Part shown: in pieces, positions 34,122 to 43,205 of the stretch | Position numbering within the stretch: position 1 is the stretch's first letter | How the letters are laid out: every line of letters begins with the position of its first letter | Assembly: GCF_947495145.1 (NCBI RefSeq) | Contig: NZ_CANLXP010000013.1 | Span: 35,828-99,827, forward strand | Length of the DNA: 64,000 nt | Direction: 5' to 3' | DNA from: an uncultured Arthrobacter sp. | Lineage (GTDB): Bacteria > Actinomycetota > Actinomycetes > Actinomycetales > Micrococcaceae | The notes under the pieces: generated by a model | Told to the model about the DNA's origin: nothing | Databases searched by the model: none | The model's input: the letters and a program-made list of their open reading frames with translations, nothing else | Position numbers and translations under genes: made by a program

Positions 34122-35747
34122 GTGAGCCAAACCACCACAGCTGCCGCACTCCGCGAGGGGTCTAAGCGGCAGTGGGTCGTTTCGGCGCGTACTGCCTTCT
34201 CCGAGCGGGTTTTACTGCGGCGTCTCTTGGGCGAGCAGCTTCCGTTTGGAATATGGGGTTGGTTGCTGCCGGTGCTGGTGGCACTGATCGGCGGAGTGCT
34301 GCGCTTTGTCCGGTTGGGCGAGCCGGAAACGCTGGTGTTCGACGAGACGTACTACGTCAAAGACGCCTACTCCTACCTGCAGTCCGGTTATGAGCGCGAG
34401 TGGCCCGAGGACGCGGACGAATCTTTCAACGCGGGCAATCCCGGAGTGATCCTCGGGACGCCGGATTACGTGGTTCATCCGCCGGTCGGAAAGTGGATGA
34501 TTGCGTTTGGGATGCTGCTGTTCGGGCCGTCGAATCCGTTTGGCTGGCGGTTCACGGCGGCGGTGGTGGGTACGCTGTCGATCCTCATCCTGGCGCTCGT
34601 TGCGCAGCGGCTATTCGGCTCAGTGGTGCTGGGCGGCATTGCGGGGCTGTTTCTGGCCGTCGATGGGCATCATCTCGTGCATTCACGGACCTCGTTGCTG
34701 GACGTCTTCCTCATGTTCTGGGTGCTGGTCGCCTTTGCGCTGCTGGTGCTGGACCGGAACTGGGCACGACGGCGGTTGGCTGGCTTGATGGCCGGCCTGG
34801 CCCGGGAGCGCGGTCAGCCGACGCGCGAGCAGTTGCTGTACGGGCCGTGGCTGGGATTGCGGCCGTGGCGGATTGCGGCGGGGGTGGCGCTCGGACTGGC
34901 GCTTGGTACCAAGTGGTCGGCGTTGCCCTACATTGCGGTGTTCGGGTTGATGACCGTGCTGTGGGATATGGCGGCCCGGCGTGCGGTGGGCGTTCGGCGC
35001 TGGGTGCGTGGCGCAGTCCTCCGTGATGGTCTGCAGGCGTTCATTTCGATCGTTCCGGTGGCTCTGCTGACCTACCTGGCGTCGTGGACCGGCTGGTTTC
35101 TATCCTCCGATGCATACGACCGCCAGTGGGCTGCCAACAATCCGGACCCCCTGTGGGATTGGGTTCCCGGTCCGCTGCGCTCGCTGGCCGAGTACCACCG
35201 CAGTGCGTACACCTTCCATGAGGGGCTCAGCTCGGAGCACCCGTATGAGGCCACCGCCTGGACGTGGCTGGTGATGGGCAGGCCTACGTCGTTCCACTAC
35301 CAGTCGGATGGGCTGACCTGCGGTGCTTCGGATTGTTCGCAGGCCGTTAGTGTGGTGGGAAACCCGCTGATCTGGTGGGGCGCTGCACTGTCGCTGCTTG
35401 TGTTGCTGTTGTTCTGGGTCGGCAGGCGAGACTGGCGGGCAGGTGCCATTCTCGCGGGCGTCGCGGCCGGGTATCTGCCGTGGTTCCTGTTTCCCGACCG
35501 CACTATGTTCTTCTTCTACTCGATCGTGTTCGAGCCGTTCCTCGTCCTCGCACTCGTTTACGTGCTGGGGCTGGTTCTGGGTCGAGGGAGCGACCCTCCG
35601 TCGCGGCGGCGGATGGGTATCGTGCTCGTGGGCGGGTTCGTTGTACTGACGGTCCTGGTGTCGGCGTTCTTCCTGCCCATCTGGACGGCTGAGACCATCC
35701 CGTACAACCAATGGCGGCTGCGCATGTGGATGCCCAGCTGGATCTGA
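34122..35747 (+). CDS. pmt: Protein O-mannosyltransferase (Pmt/GT39)
   Basis: A 541-residue polytopic membrane enzyme that transfers mannose from polyprenyl phosphate to exported proteins. The catalytic 'DETYYVKDAYSYLQSGYEREWPE' (conserved Asp-Glu) lies in the first extracytoplasmic loop. 'YVVHPPVGKWMIAFGM', 'DGHHLVHSRTSLLDVFLMFW' and about 11 TM segments follow, with the C-terminal 'MFFFYSIVFEPFLVLAL' block. I take the GTG at 34122 (VSQTTTAAAL); the earlier track start lies inside the divergent rsmI gene. Actinobacterial mannosylation works on Sec-exported proteins, and several low-complexity exported proteins in this window are possible targets. Confidence 0.94.
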   Translation: MSQTTTAAALREGSKRQWVVSARTAFSERVLLRRLLGEQLPFGIWGWLLPVLVALIGGVLRFVRLGEPETLVFDETYYVKDAYSYLQSGYEREWPEDADESFNAGNPGVILGTPDYVVHPPVGKWMIAFGMLLFGPSNPFGWRFTAAVVGTLSILILALVAQRLFGSVVLGGIAGLFLAVDGHHLVHSRTSLLDVFLMFWVLVAFALLVLDRNWARRRLAGLMAGLARERGQPTREQLLYGPWLGLRPWRIAAGVALGLALGTKWSALPYIAVFGLMTVLWDMAARRAVGVRRWVRGAVLRDGLQAFISIVPVALLTYLASWTGWFLSSDAYDRQWAANNPDPLWDWVPGPLRSLAEYHRSAYTFHEGLSSEHPYEATAWTWLVMGRPTSFHYQSDGLTCGASDCSQAVSVVGNPLIWWGAALSLLVLLLFWVGRRDWRAGAILAGVAAGYLPWFLFPDRTMFFFYSIVFEPFLVLALVYVLGLVLGRGSDPPSRRRMGIVLVGGFVVLTVLVSAFFLPIWTAETIPYNQWRLRMWMPSWI

Positions 35748-35762
35748 TCCGGTGTCGTCGTG

Positions 35763-35980
35763 CGCTGGGTGGCTATCCGTTGCGCTAACTGCGTGCCGCC
35801 GTCGTCGTTGTGCTTGGCTGCCGTAGCTGGGTGGCACCGTCGCGCCGTGCCTGGGCCGGCGTCGTGCTCGACTGCCGTAACTGGGGGGGCACCGTCGCGC
35901 TGTGCCTGTTCCGTCATCGTGCCGCTGCTCCCCTAGCTGGGTGGCGCCGTCGCGCTGTGCCTCAGTCGTCGTGAGTTAGA
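35763..35980. repeat. Degenerate intergenic tandem repeat, 3-4 units of about 54-62 bp
   Basis: The unit 'agctgggtggcaccgtcgcgc .. tgcctg' recurs at 35825, 35879 and 35935 (intervals 54 and 56 bp), with a weaker copy at 35763. It fills the gap between the convergent pmt and DUF1461 genes. No gene is seen. Confidence 0.65.
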
Positions 35981-37661
35981 TTCCGCTGTTGGCGCGACGG
36001 GCTGCGTAGGCGTGTGCTGACTTTTCGCGGCGAGCTTTGGTGGGCCAGGTGAAGAAGAGGGTCAGCACAGCGCCGATCAGTACGATGGCGCCGACTGTTG
36101 CGGCGGCATCGATCCAGAACTGGGCCGGGAAGAGCCGGATGAGGGTGTCGTCGAGGCGGAAGGTCCAGGTACCGTCGGCAAAGAAAAGGGCGTGGACCTG
36201 TGTGAAGAACGTTTCCCAAGCCAGAACCCCGGCTACAGCGAGGGCTATCGCGAGTACGAGAGTGGCGACAGCGCCTGCGAACAGTGCCCGCCGAATGCCT
36301 CCCGGGTAGCGGCGTGCCAGGTAGACGCAGGCTGCGATCGCGAGGAGAGCGAGCACGGTTGCGACGACGAAACCAGTCGAGAGCACGCCCTTCACGTCAG
36401 CCATGTGGCCGACTTCGCTGTCGAGGAAGAGCTGGTCGCCGTCGGTGTTGACGAGGTCGCCCAGGAAGCGGGCCGGAGCCCAGTTGAGAATGTAATCCAT
36501 GGCGTACGAGCCGTACGTCATCCGGTCCTCTGTGCTGAACCCGTAGCTGTCGGCCGGGAAGCCGGGGCGGTGGTATTCGGCCCACAGGAACAGCGGTGTG
36601 GTGACCGCCCGAACCGCTGCAGCCAGCAGGATCACAGGAAAGAACACCGCGACCAGGACCTGCAGGATGCGTGGCAACAACGGTTTGGCAGCAGCGGCCG
36701 CATCACGCTGAGTTGCGCGGCGGTTGACGTCATCTTCAGGGGGTCGGATGGTGAGTGTCGAGGTGTCCGGGCTGGCGTCGTCGTCGGCCCTTCTGTTCGA
36801 TCGGGGTTGGACCGGATGCGCCGCAGTTGTGCTGCCGTGGACTGAGTCGCTGCCAGTGGAACGAGCCTGGGTTGAGCCGGTTGAGGTCGCGGTTGAGCCG
36901 GTTGGCGTCGCGGTTGAGCCGGTTGGGCTCCCTGCTGCGCCCGTTGGGGTCGCTGCGATCTGTTGGGTCGCTAGCGAAGCAGGATCGGCGGTGGTGTGAT
37001 CAGCAGGCGAGTAATCTTCTCCGGCTTCTTTCGACGCGACCTGGTCACGGGTTTCGGCTGGGCTTGCGTTGCTGAATTCAGTCTTGCCGGGTCCAGGCTC
37101 GCCGGGCTCGGTCTCGCCTTGCTCGGTCTTACCTGGTCCAGGCTCGCTAGGTTCAGTCTCGCCAAACTCCGCCTTGCCGGGCTCGGTCTCGCCAAACTCA
37201 GCTTCGACGGGCTCGGTCTCGCCTTGCTCAGTCTTACCGGGCGCAGTCTCGTCAAACTCGGCCTTGTCGGGCTCGGTCTCGCCTTGCTCAGTCTTACCGG
37301 GCTCAGTCTTACCGGACTCAGTCTCGCCTTGCTCAGTCTTACCGGGCTCAGTCTTACCGGACTCAGTCTCGCCTTGCTCAATCGCAGGAAACTTGGACTC
37401 GTCAGGCTTAATCTCGGCGGATACTGTCTCTGCCGAGGTACGTGAGTCGTCGGTTCCGAGTCTCCCTGGCTCAGCCGGGGTGTCGCTGTCGTCGATCGCA
37501 CTGTAGGCCGACACGTCGGGAAGGGTGCTGGCCTTCCGCATCGGGAAATTGCTTTCACGAACGCGCGTTGAGCCGCCGCCGGTCTCGTCCGAGCGCAGCG
37601 CTGCTCGACGTTCTCCGCCTGCTGGTGCACCCTGGTTTTCGTTCTCAGCTTTGTCAGCCAC
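35976..37661 (-). CDS. DUF1461 (TIGR01906-like) membrane protein with long repetitive N-terminus
   Basis: A 561-residue protein. Residues 1-320 are low complexity. About 90-200 consists of tandem 5-residue units of the type G-(K/E)-T-E-(P/Q/S), followed by 'TPTGS/TSTGS' repeats. The C-terminal 240 residues carry four TM segments and the DUF1461/TIGR01906 features 'AVTTPLFLWAEYHRPGFPADSYGFSTEDR', 'HMADVKGVLSTGFVV' and a final 'LFFTWPTKARREKS'. Homologues lack such a long N-terminus, so the repeat tract is probably a local expansion. Function is unknown. No partner genes are evident. Confidence 0.8.
   Translation of the reverse strand: MADKAENENQGAPAGGERRAALRSDETGGGSTRVRESNFPMRKASTLPDVSAYSAIDDSDTPAEPGRLGTDDSRTSAETVSAEIKPDESKFPAIEQGETESGKTEPGKTEQGETESGKTEPGKTEQGETEPDKAEFDETAPGKTEQGETEPVEAEFGETEPGKAEFGETEPSEPGPGKTEQGETEPGEPGPGKTEFSNASPAETRDQVASKEAGEDYSPADHTTADPASLATQQIAATPTGAAGSPTGSTATPTGSTATSTGSTQARSTGSDSVHGSTTAAHPVQPRSNRRADDDASPDTSTLTIRPPEDDVNRRATQRDAAAAAKPLLPRILQVLVAVFFPVILLAAAVRAVTTPLFLWAEYHRPGFPADSYGFSTEDRMTYGSYAMDYILNWAPARFLGDLVNTDGDQLFLDSEVGHMADVKGVLSTGFVVATVLALLAIAACVYLARRYPGGIRRALFAGAVATLVLAIALAVAGVLAWETFFTQVHALFFADGTWTFRLDDTLIRLFPAQFWIDAAATVGAIVLIGAVLTLFFTWPTKARREKSAHAYAARRANSGI
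37150..37385 (-). repeat. Coding 15-bp/45-bp minisatellite in the DUF1461 gene
   Basis: Units such as gtcttaccgggctcagtctt recur in tandem. One 45-bp block (15 residues) occurs twice almost exactly around 37288-37377. The array encodes the GKTEPGKTEQGETE-type repeats. Confidence 0.75.
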
Positions 37662-38016
37662 GACTGTCTCCTTGCATGGAATTCCTACCTACGACAGTAC
37701 TCGTGACCACTGACCCGACTGCTGCGGGCCACGCCGTTATAGCTCTCCTGCCGATAACAGTTCCATCCGCTTGGCCCGTGTTCGCCGGGAGAGCAATCTC
37801 CGCGCCCCCGAGTTCGACCGGAGTGTCGTCCCCCCTCGTCCCGTGTTCGCCGTAAGTGTCGTCCCCCCTCGTCCCGTGTTCGCCGTGAGTGTCGTCCCCC
37901 CTCGCGCACGACCCAAACTGTCGATGCTTCTCCGCTCGCAGCTGTTCGCTGTGGGCATAACCGCACGGCTTAGCATCCGATGCGGTTTTGTCAGAGCCGG
38001 GTGATGGAGTTGGGTT
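37662..38016. other. Intergenic stretch with a 33-bp tandem repeat
   Basis: 355 bases between the divergent DUF1461 and DUF222-HNH genes, which must contain both promoters. Apart from the 33-bp repeat (37822-37904) no gene is convincing. The ORFs called here only translate the repeat (GGTTLTANTGR). Confidence 0.6.
37822..37904. repeat. 33-bp tandem repeat, 2.5 copies
   Basis: agtgtcgtcccccctcgtcc + cgtgttcgccgta/g is repeated at 37822 and 37855, with a partial third copy from 37888. A diverged copy of its second half appears near 37777. Confidence 0.85.
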
Positions 38017-39746
38017 ATGAGGTTTACCGAGGGGTTCGCAGCAGGTACCGGCACTGCCGGCGCCTCCGGTGCGGGCGCTTTCTGGACAGACTCCCCCGGT
38101 CCCGCCTCTTCCTGGACAGACTCCCCCGGTGCCGGCTCTTCCCGGACAAAATCCCCCGGTTCGGGAACTTCCTGGACAGACTCCGCCGGCGCTGATTCCT
38201 CGGCAGGTACCAGCGGCGCTAATTCCTCTTGGCGGGATCCGTCGTGGACCGAAGATACGGACTGGACAAAGGTTCCCTTCAGTGGCGTATTCGCGGGTCA
38301 GGTTTGGGAAGGTACCGATGAGCCTGCCCCTGCGGGTCCCTGGGGTGTCGTTGAACTGTCCCCGACCAGTGAGCTGGAGTCACTTACTGACGCGGTCGAG
38401 ACTCTGGAACGGTTGAACGAGCTTCAATGCTGGGCCGAGGCGCAGAAGGCCCGGCTCGTTGACCGCATCCGGGAGCTCTATGAACTCGAGGCCCAGCCCG
38501 CCCCCGAGCACGGAGCCAACGCAAGTGATGGAGCCTACGCAGCCGGCGGAGCCAGCGCAGATCATGGTGCAGATCACGACGATTTCGTGATGTCGCTCGT
38601 TTCCGAGGAGGTCGGCGCCCTGCTGCGGCTACCGTCGCGGGCAGCGAAAACCCTCGTCGAACAGTGCCGGGTGCTGGTCAACCACCACGAGCCGGTCATG
38701 GCCAGCATGGAATCGGGCAAACTCTCGTGGCGGCACGCGACGACGATTGTCGATGAATGTGTCGGTGTCCCGGCCAATTCTGTGGCTCAATTCGAGCAGG
38801 ATCTTATCGAGACTGCCGAGCAGACCACTGTTCCGAAACTGACCCGTAAGGCTCGTGGTCTGCGAGAGATCCTCCATCCGGAAGCCGCACCGGTCCGCAA
38901 AATCCGTGCCACAGCCGAACGTCGTGTGATCCTCGAAACGGGAACGGATGGGATGGCGTGGCTGAGCGCTTACCTTCCGGCTGAACAGGCGTGCGGAATC
39001 TACAACCGGCTCGACGCTGGAGCCCGCGGACTCCAGACGCCAGAGGAGCCACGAACCCTCACCCAACTTCGTGCAGATGTCTTCACCGACCTGCTCACTC
39101 ACACCTGTGCCGGGAACATCGACACCGGCACCGGGTTCAGGGGCATCGGAGCGACCGTCCACATCACCGTCCCGTGCTCACTCTCCTCGACCAGCTACCA
39201 AGTGCTGATTGTGAAGATCGATCCGACTTCGGTGCTGACGCTCACTCAGGCGGTAGCAGGCCTGGCGGTGAATTCCGCAGCCGCCGCGGGCCAAGCACTG
39301 GCGATCCGGCTGGCGGAACCTTGAAGCAGGGCGATTACGCAGTCCTCGAAGGCTACGGACCGATCGACCCGGAAACAGCAGCGCGATTGGCGGGACACGC
39401 GCCATCCTTCACCCGAATCCTTATCCATCCGGAGGAGGGCACTGCACTTTCCATCGGCCGAACCACCTATCGGCCCCCGAAACATCTTCAGGACTGGGTC
39501 CGGGTCCGGGATAAAACCTGCAGGCATCCCGGCTGCAATCGAGCCGCGATGGCAACTAAGATCGACCACACGATCCCATGGCATCAGGGCGGATGTACTA
39601 ACCACGACAATCTTTGTTGCCTATGTAAACTACACCACCTGCTCAAAACCCAAGGGCACTGGGATTACATGCAACCAGAACCCGGAACCATCAAGGCCAT
39701 CTCACCAGCCGGAAAGACCTACACCACCAGGCCACCACCCTTCTAG
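38017..39746 (+). pseudogene. DUF222-HNH endonuclease gene interrupted by one frameshift
   Basis: Two frames together encode one protein of about 577 residues. The N-terminal frame (to 39324) has four 10-residue units 'WTDSPGPASS' (30-bp repeat) and a DUF222 helical domain. The second frame (to 39746) continues 'PVLTLLDQLPSADC', 'AVLEGYGPIDPETAARLAG' and an HNH nuclease motif 'CRHPGCNRAAMATKIDHTIPWHQGGCTNHDNLCCLCKLHH'. The shift lies at 39171-39173, where restoring one C in the ccc run (GTC CCC GTG CTC, 'TVPVLTLL') rejoins the frames. It may be a true mutation, phase variation or a sequencing error. DUF222-HNH genes are repetitive in actinobacteria and of unknown role. Confidence 0.85.
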
Positions 39747-39886
39747 GTACCCGATGGGGGTTCGGGGAACCGGATTTGTGAGCGAAAACGGAATGGGTGA
39801 TGCGCGCACCCAGAGGTGCGGGGACGGAACCTGTGAACGAAGGAACCGAATGATTGGTGCGCGCACTGACGCCGTCAAGACAGAAC

Positions 39887-40879
39887 TCACGCCGTCAACA
39901 CAGAAGCACCACGATCATCATCAGCAAGATCACCGGTATAACCAGCCCGAACTGCACGCCTTCCCAGCACGAGCGTGTACACCCAGTACAACGCGAACAC
40001 CAGGAAACCGATGCCGATCCGCAACCACACCGGCAGCGGACTCGGCGTCACAAAGCCCTCCACAAGCCCCGACACGAACAGCACCAGGACCAACCCGAGC
40101 GCAACGGTGATCAGCGACCTGCCCTCCTCGGCAAGCGCCTGCGAACGCGTCCGTGCCCCGGGAGAAACCCACGCCCAAAAAATCCGCAATCCAGCCGCCG
40201 TCGCAATGAAAATCGCTGTCAACTCCATGAAACCGTGCGGAAGGATGTACGTGAAGAAAACGTCGAGCTTGTCGTAGGACGCCATCATGCCCCCGGCAAT
40301 CCCAACACCCTGGGCGTTCTGATACAGAATGAACGGTCCCCAAATACCGGTGATCCCGAAGGCAACAGCCTGAACAGCAATCCACGCATTGTTGGTCCAC
40401 ACCAGCCCGGCAAAGGACGCCGCCGGATTCTCGGAGTAGTAGTCGACAAAGTCCTCTTCGACGTATCGCCGAATCTCCTCGTCACTGCCAAGGGCAGCAA
40501 TCACCCCCGGGTTATTCACAACCCACGCCCCGTACAGCCACGCGACACCGACAAACACGACCCCGACCACCACAGTCAGCCAACGGATCCGGTAGAAAGC
40601 AGCCGGCAACGAGATCACGAAGAACCGCGCAATGTCCTCAAGCACATTCGACCGCGCACCGGTGAATTTGGTCCGAGCCCGTGACAGCCGCATCGACAAC
40701 TCGTTGGACAGCGCACTCTCCGGCGCGACAGACCGAATCATCGACAGATGAGTCGACGTCCGCTGATACAGATTAAGCAGCTCGTCCGCCTCACGCCCGC
40801 GCAACCGCCGCTGCCGCGTCAGCGAATCCAGCCGGTTCCAGTCTGCCCGGTTAACTTCCTCGAATGCGTCCAGATCCAC
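39887..40879 (-). CDS. SpoIIM-family (stage II sporulation protein M-like) membrane protein
   Basis: A 330-residue protein with a cytosolic helical N-terminus of about 100 residues ('DAFEEVNRADWNRLDSLTRQRRLRGREADELLNLYQRTSTHLSMIR') followed by about six TM segments. It includes the family signature 'NNAWIAVQAVAFGITGIWGPFILYQNAQGVGIAGGMM' and 'YILPHGFMELTAIFIATAAGLRIFWAW'. SpoIIM homologues in non-spore-forming actinobacteria are usually next to RDD and MoxR/DUF58 genes, and here the RDD gene is divergent, 73 bp away. Function is unknown, probably membrane or envelope related. Confidence 0.9.
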   Translation of the reverse strand: MDLDAFEEVNRADWNRLDSLTRQRRLRGREADELLNLYQRTSTHLSMIRSVAPESALSNELSMRLSRARTKFTGARSNVLEDIARFFVISLPAAFYRIRWLTVVVGVVFVGVAWLYGAWVVNNPGVIAALGSDEEIRRYVEEDFVDYYSENPAASFAGLVWTNNAWIAVQAVAFGITGIWGPFILYQNAQGVGIAGGMMASYDKLDVFFTYILPHGFMELTAIFIATAAGLRIFWAWVSPGARTRSQALAEEGRSLITVALGLVLVLFVSGLVEGFVTPSPLPVWLRIGIGFLVFALYWVYTLVLGRRAVRAGYTGDLADDDRGASVLTA

Positions 40880-40952
40880 CCGCTCAGCTTAGCCGCCGAA
40901 ACCCATGGGCTTGCGGCGGCTAAGCTGATTCCATCCAAGGGGAGGACACCTA

Positions 40953-41756
40953 ATGAGCTCGATCATCACAGGCGAAGCAGTCGTTCTTGAACTTCGCCCG
41001 GCATCCTTCGGCGCACGCGCCGTGAGCCTAATGATTGACGTGCTCGCACAGATCCTGCTGATCATCGGTGTCATCGTCGCCGTCGGCAACACAATCGGAG
41101 GGTCCTTCGACCCGGCACTCACCCAGGCACTCGTTCTGGTGCTCGTGGTGCTCGTCCTCGTGGTCATCCCGGTAACGGTCGAGACAGTCACCCGAGGCAA
41201 ATCACTGGGCCGGCTGGCCATGGGACTGCGCATAGTGCGCGACGACGGCGGTTCCATCCGCTTCCGGCACGCCTTCATCCGCGGAATGCTCGCCGTCCTG
41301 GAGATCTACCTCCTCGTCGGTTCGCTCGCTTTCCTCGTCGCGGTCTTCAACGAGCGTTCGAAACGGCTGGGCGATCTCCTCGCAGGCACGTATTCCATGC
41401 ACGAGCGCGTCGTGGTGAAGACACGCACGAGAGCCGTGCTTCCGCCGTCGTTACAGGACTGGATCAGAACCGCCGACGTCGCACAGTTGCCTGACGCACT
41501 CACCCGCCGGATCTCGCAGTTCATCGGACAGGCAAGCCGCCTGACACCTTCCGCACGTGCCGGCCTCGCCGTCGACCTGGCAACCGAAGCATCAGCATTT
41601 GTGTTCCCGACTCCGCCGGCCGGAACGCTACCGGAAGACTTCCTGAACGCCATCGTCTCCGAACGACGCGACCGCGACTACGCCCGACTCATGAAACAGC
41701 GTGAACGCACCTCGCGCACCGCGGAGCAGCTGCACAAACTGCCGTTCAGCTCCTAG
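40953..41756 (+). CDS. RDD-family membrane protein
   Basis: A 267-residue protein with the RDD signature: 'LRPASFGARAVSLMIDVLAQILLIIGVIVA' (Arg, Asp, Asp around TM1), a second TM ('ALVLVLVVLVLVVIPVTVE') and 'TRGKSLGRLAMGLRIVRDDGGSIRFRHAFIRG', then a third TM. The C-terminal 110 residues are cytosolic and helical. It is divergent from spoIIM, with which it is commonly paired. RDD proteins are linked to ion transport in some bacteria, but the role here is unknown. A good RBS (aaggggaggac) precedes the ATG. Confidence 0.9.
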   Translation: MSSIITGEAVVLELRPASFGARAVSLMIDVLAQILLIIGVIVAVGNTIGGSFDPALTQALVLVLVVLVLVVIPVTVETVTRGKSLGRLAMGLRIVRDDGGSIRFRHAFIRGMLAVLEIYLLVGSLAFLVAVFNERSKRLGDLLAGTYSMHERVVVKTRTRAVLPPSLQDWIRTADVAQLPDALTRRISQFIGQASRLTPSARAGLAVDLATEASAFVFPTPPAGTLPEDFLNAIVSERRDRDYARLMKQRERTSRTAEQLHKLPFSS

Positions 41757-41765
41757 GCACGAACG

Positions 41766-43043
41766 CTAGGCCTGCTGGGACGTCCATTCGGACCAGGGCA
41801 GGTTCCAGTCCCCAAAGCCGTCCCAAACCTGCACCGGACCGGTATCCGTGTTGCGGATCTCGAGCATGTCGCCGGGCCCGAACATGTCGTAGAAGTACTT
41901 GGCACCCTCAGGGCTCATGCCCACACAACCGTGCGACACATTGGCCACACCGAGGATCGACTGCGCTGCCGGAAGCGCCTCATGAACAAAGGCACCGCCG
42001 TTGGAAATCCGGCTCGCATAGTTCACTTCAGTGGGCTCGTAGTAGGCAGGATCGCCCGGCTTCAGCCCAATGGACTCGGCCGTGAACTTGGTACGCTCGT
42101 ACTGCTCCATCACGGTGTACAGGCCGAAGAAGGAAGGCCATTCCTCGGTGCCAAGAGTTACCGGGAAGGTCCGCTCAAGCTTGCCATCAATGAAGACCTG
42201 CATCTGCTTGGTGGCATTGTCCACCACAGCCAGGCGGTCGTTGTGGGTCTTGAACGACCAGGTGTCGTTGAAGTTGCCGATCATGCCGTTACCCAGATCA
42301 ACACCGAACAACTGCACGTCAACGGTGATGGTGCTGTGCGGCTCCCAGTACTCCTGCGCCCGGTAGCGAACCTCGGTGTCGTTCAGCCAGTAGAACGCAC
42401 CCTGCTGCCCGGACGTGCTGGTGATCGTGATGGCCTTCTCGACCGCGTCCTTATTGATCACCGGCTCGCTGAACGTAATCTCAATCGTCTGACCGGTCCC
42501 AACTGTCGAACCGGGCGCCGGATACATCCAGGCGTTCGCCTCATTCTCGGGCTGCACCGTGGTGAAGGTCTGCTGCTGCCGGTGCTCACCACCAGCCGTG
42601 TCCACCAGCATGAACTCGAACGCGTACTCCGTGCCGAACACAAGCGGGCCGTCAGCCTTCCAGGATGATCCGTCCTCCGAGAAGGTTCCCGCAACCGGCT
42701 CGCCGCCGTCCGCAGGCGCCAGCGAAACATCCTCGATGGTCGCCTGTTCCGCACGAATCTCGGGCAACGTCGCCGGATTCACTTCCACAGCGCCATCGGT
42801 GGGCGTGATACCGAAAGTGAACTCCTCAGCTTCAGGCGCCTCCGATTCCGCTGCTTCCGGCTCCTCCGAAGAAGAAGCGGACGACGACGGTGCTGCCGCC
42901 GGCTCATCGCCGAAGTTGGCCCAGCTCGGCGCAGTAAGAGCGCCAACGGCACCGCCACCGATGACCAGTACTCCAGCGGCAACAAGCGCACCGATCTTCC
43001 AGCCTCGTCGCCTCGGCTGATCCCCATCGGAGAAGTTCGACAT
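41766..43043 (-). CDS. L,D-transpeptidase with Ig-like domains
   Basis: A 425-residue cell-wall crosslinking enzyme forming 3-3 links in peptidoglycan. An N-terminal signal-anchor ('IGALVAAGVLVIGGGAVGAL') is followed by an Ala/Ser/Glu linker, two Ig-like domains (about 70-270), and a YkuD catalytic domain with 'FVHEALPAAQSILGVANVSHGCVGMSPEGAKYFYDM', where Cys in SHGC is the nucleophile. The usual motif is SHGC(I/V)R/N; Gly replaces the Arg/Asn here. A C-terminal Trp-rich extension ('WDGFGDWNLPWSEWTSQ') is typical of actinobacterial enzymes. No lipobox is present. Confidence 0.93.
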   Translation of the reverse strand: MSNFSDGDQPRRRGWKIGALVAAGVLVIGGGAVGALTAPSWANFGDEPAAAPSSSASSSEEPEAAESEAPEAEEFTFGITPTDGAVEVNPATLPEIRAEQATIEDVSLAPADGGEPVAGTFSEDGSSWKADGPLVFGTEYAFEFMLVDTAGGEHRQQQTFTTVQPENEANAWMYPAPGSTVGTGQTIEITFSEPVINKDAVEKAITITSTSGQQGAFYWLNDTEVRYRAQEYWEPHSTITVDVQLFGVDLGNGMIGNFNDTWSFKTHNDRLAVVDNATKQMQVFIDGKLERTFPVTLGTEEWPSFFGLYTVMEQYERTKFTAESIGLKPGDPAYYEPTEVNYASRISNGGAFVHEALPAAQSILGVANVSHGCVGMSPEGAKYFYDMFGPGDMLEIRNTDTGPVQVWDGFGDWNLPWSEWTSQQA

Positions 43044-43205
43044 GCTCCATACCCTGCCTGCTAGTTGCTGTCCAGTTGCAATTTTACGCGCGCGTGCTCA
43101 GCCGTCCTGATCGAACACACTTCAGTCCGGTCACGATTTCAGCCGCACCTGTAGCGCTATTGACGAGTGACAGGAAGAAGTCCCACCCGCCGAAACGAGC
43201 TGTGC

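Noticed and set aside
37822-37904. Possible CRISPR array
   Set aside because: The units are contiguous with no unique spacers, so this is a plain tandem repeat. No cas genes are present.
37685-38054. ORFs with GGTTLTANTGR repeats
   Set aside because: They only translate the noncoding 33-bp tandem repeat in different frames.
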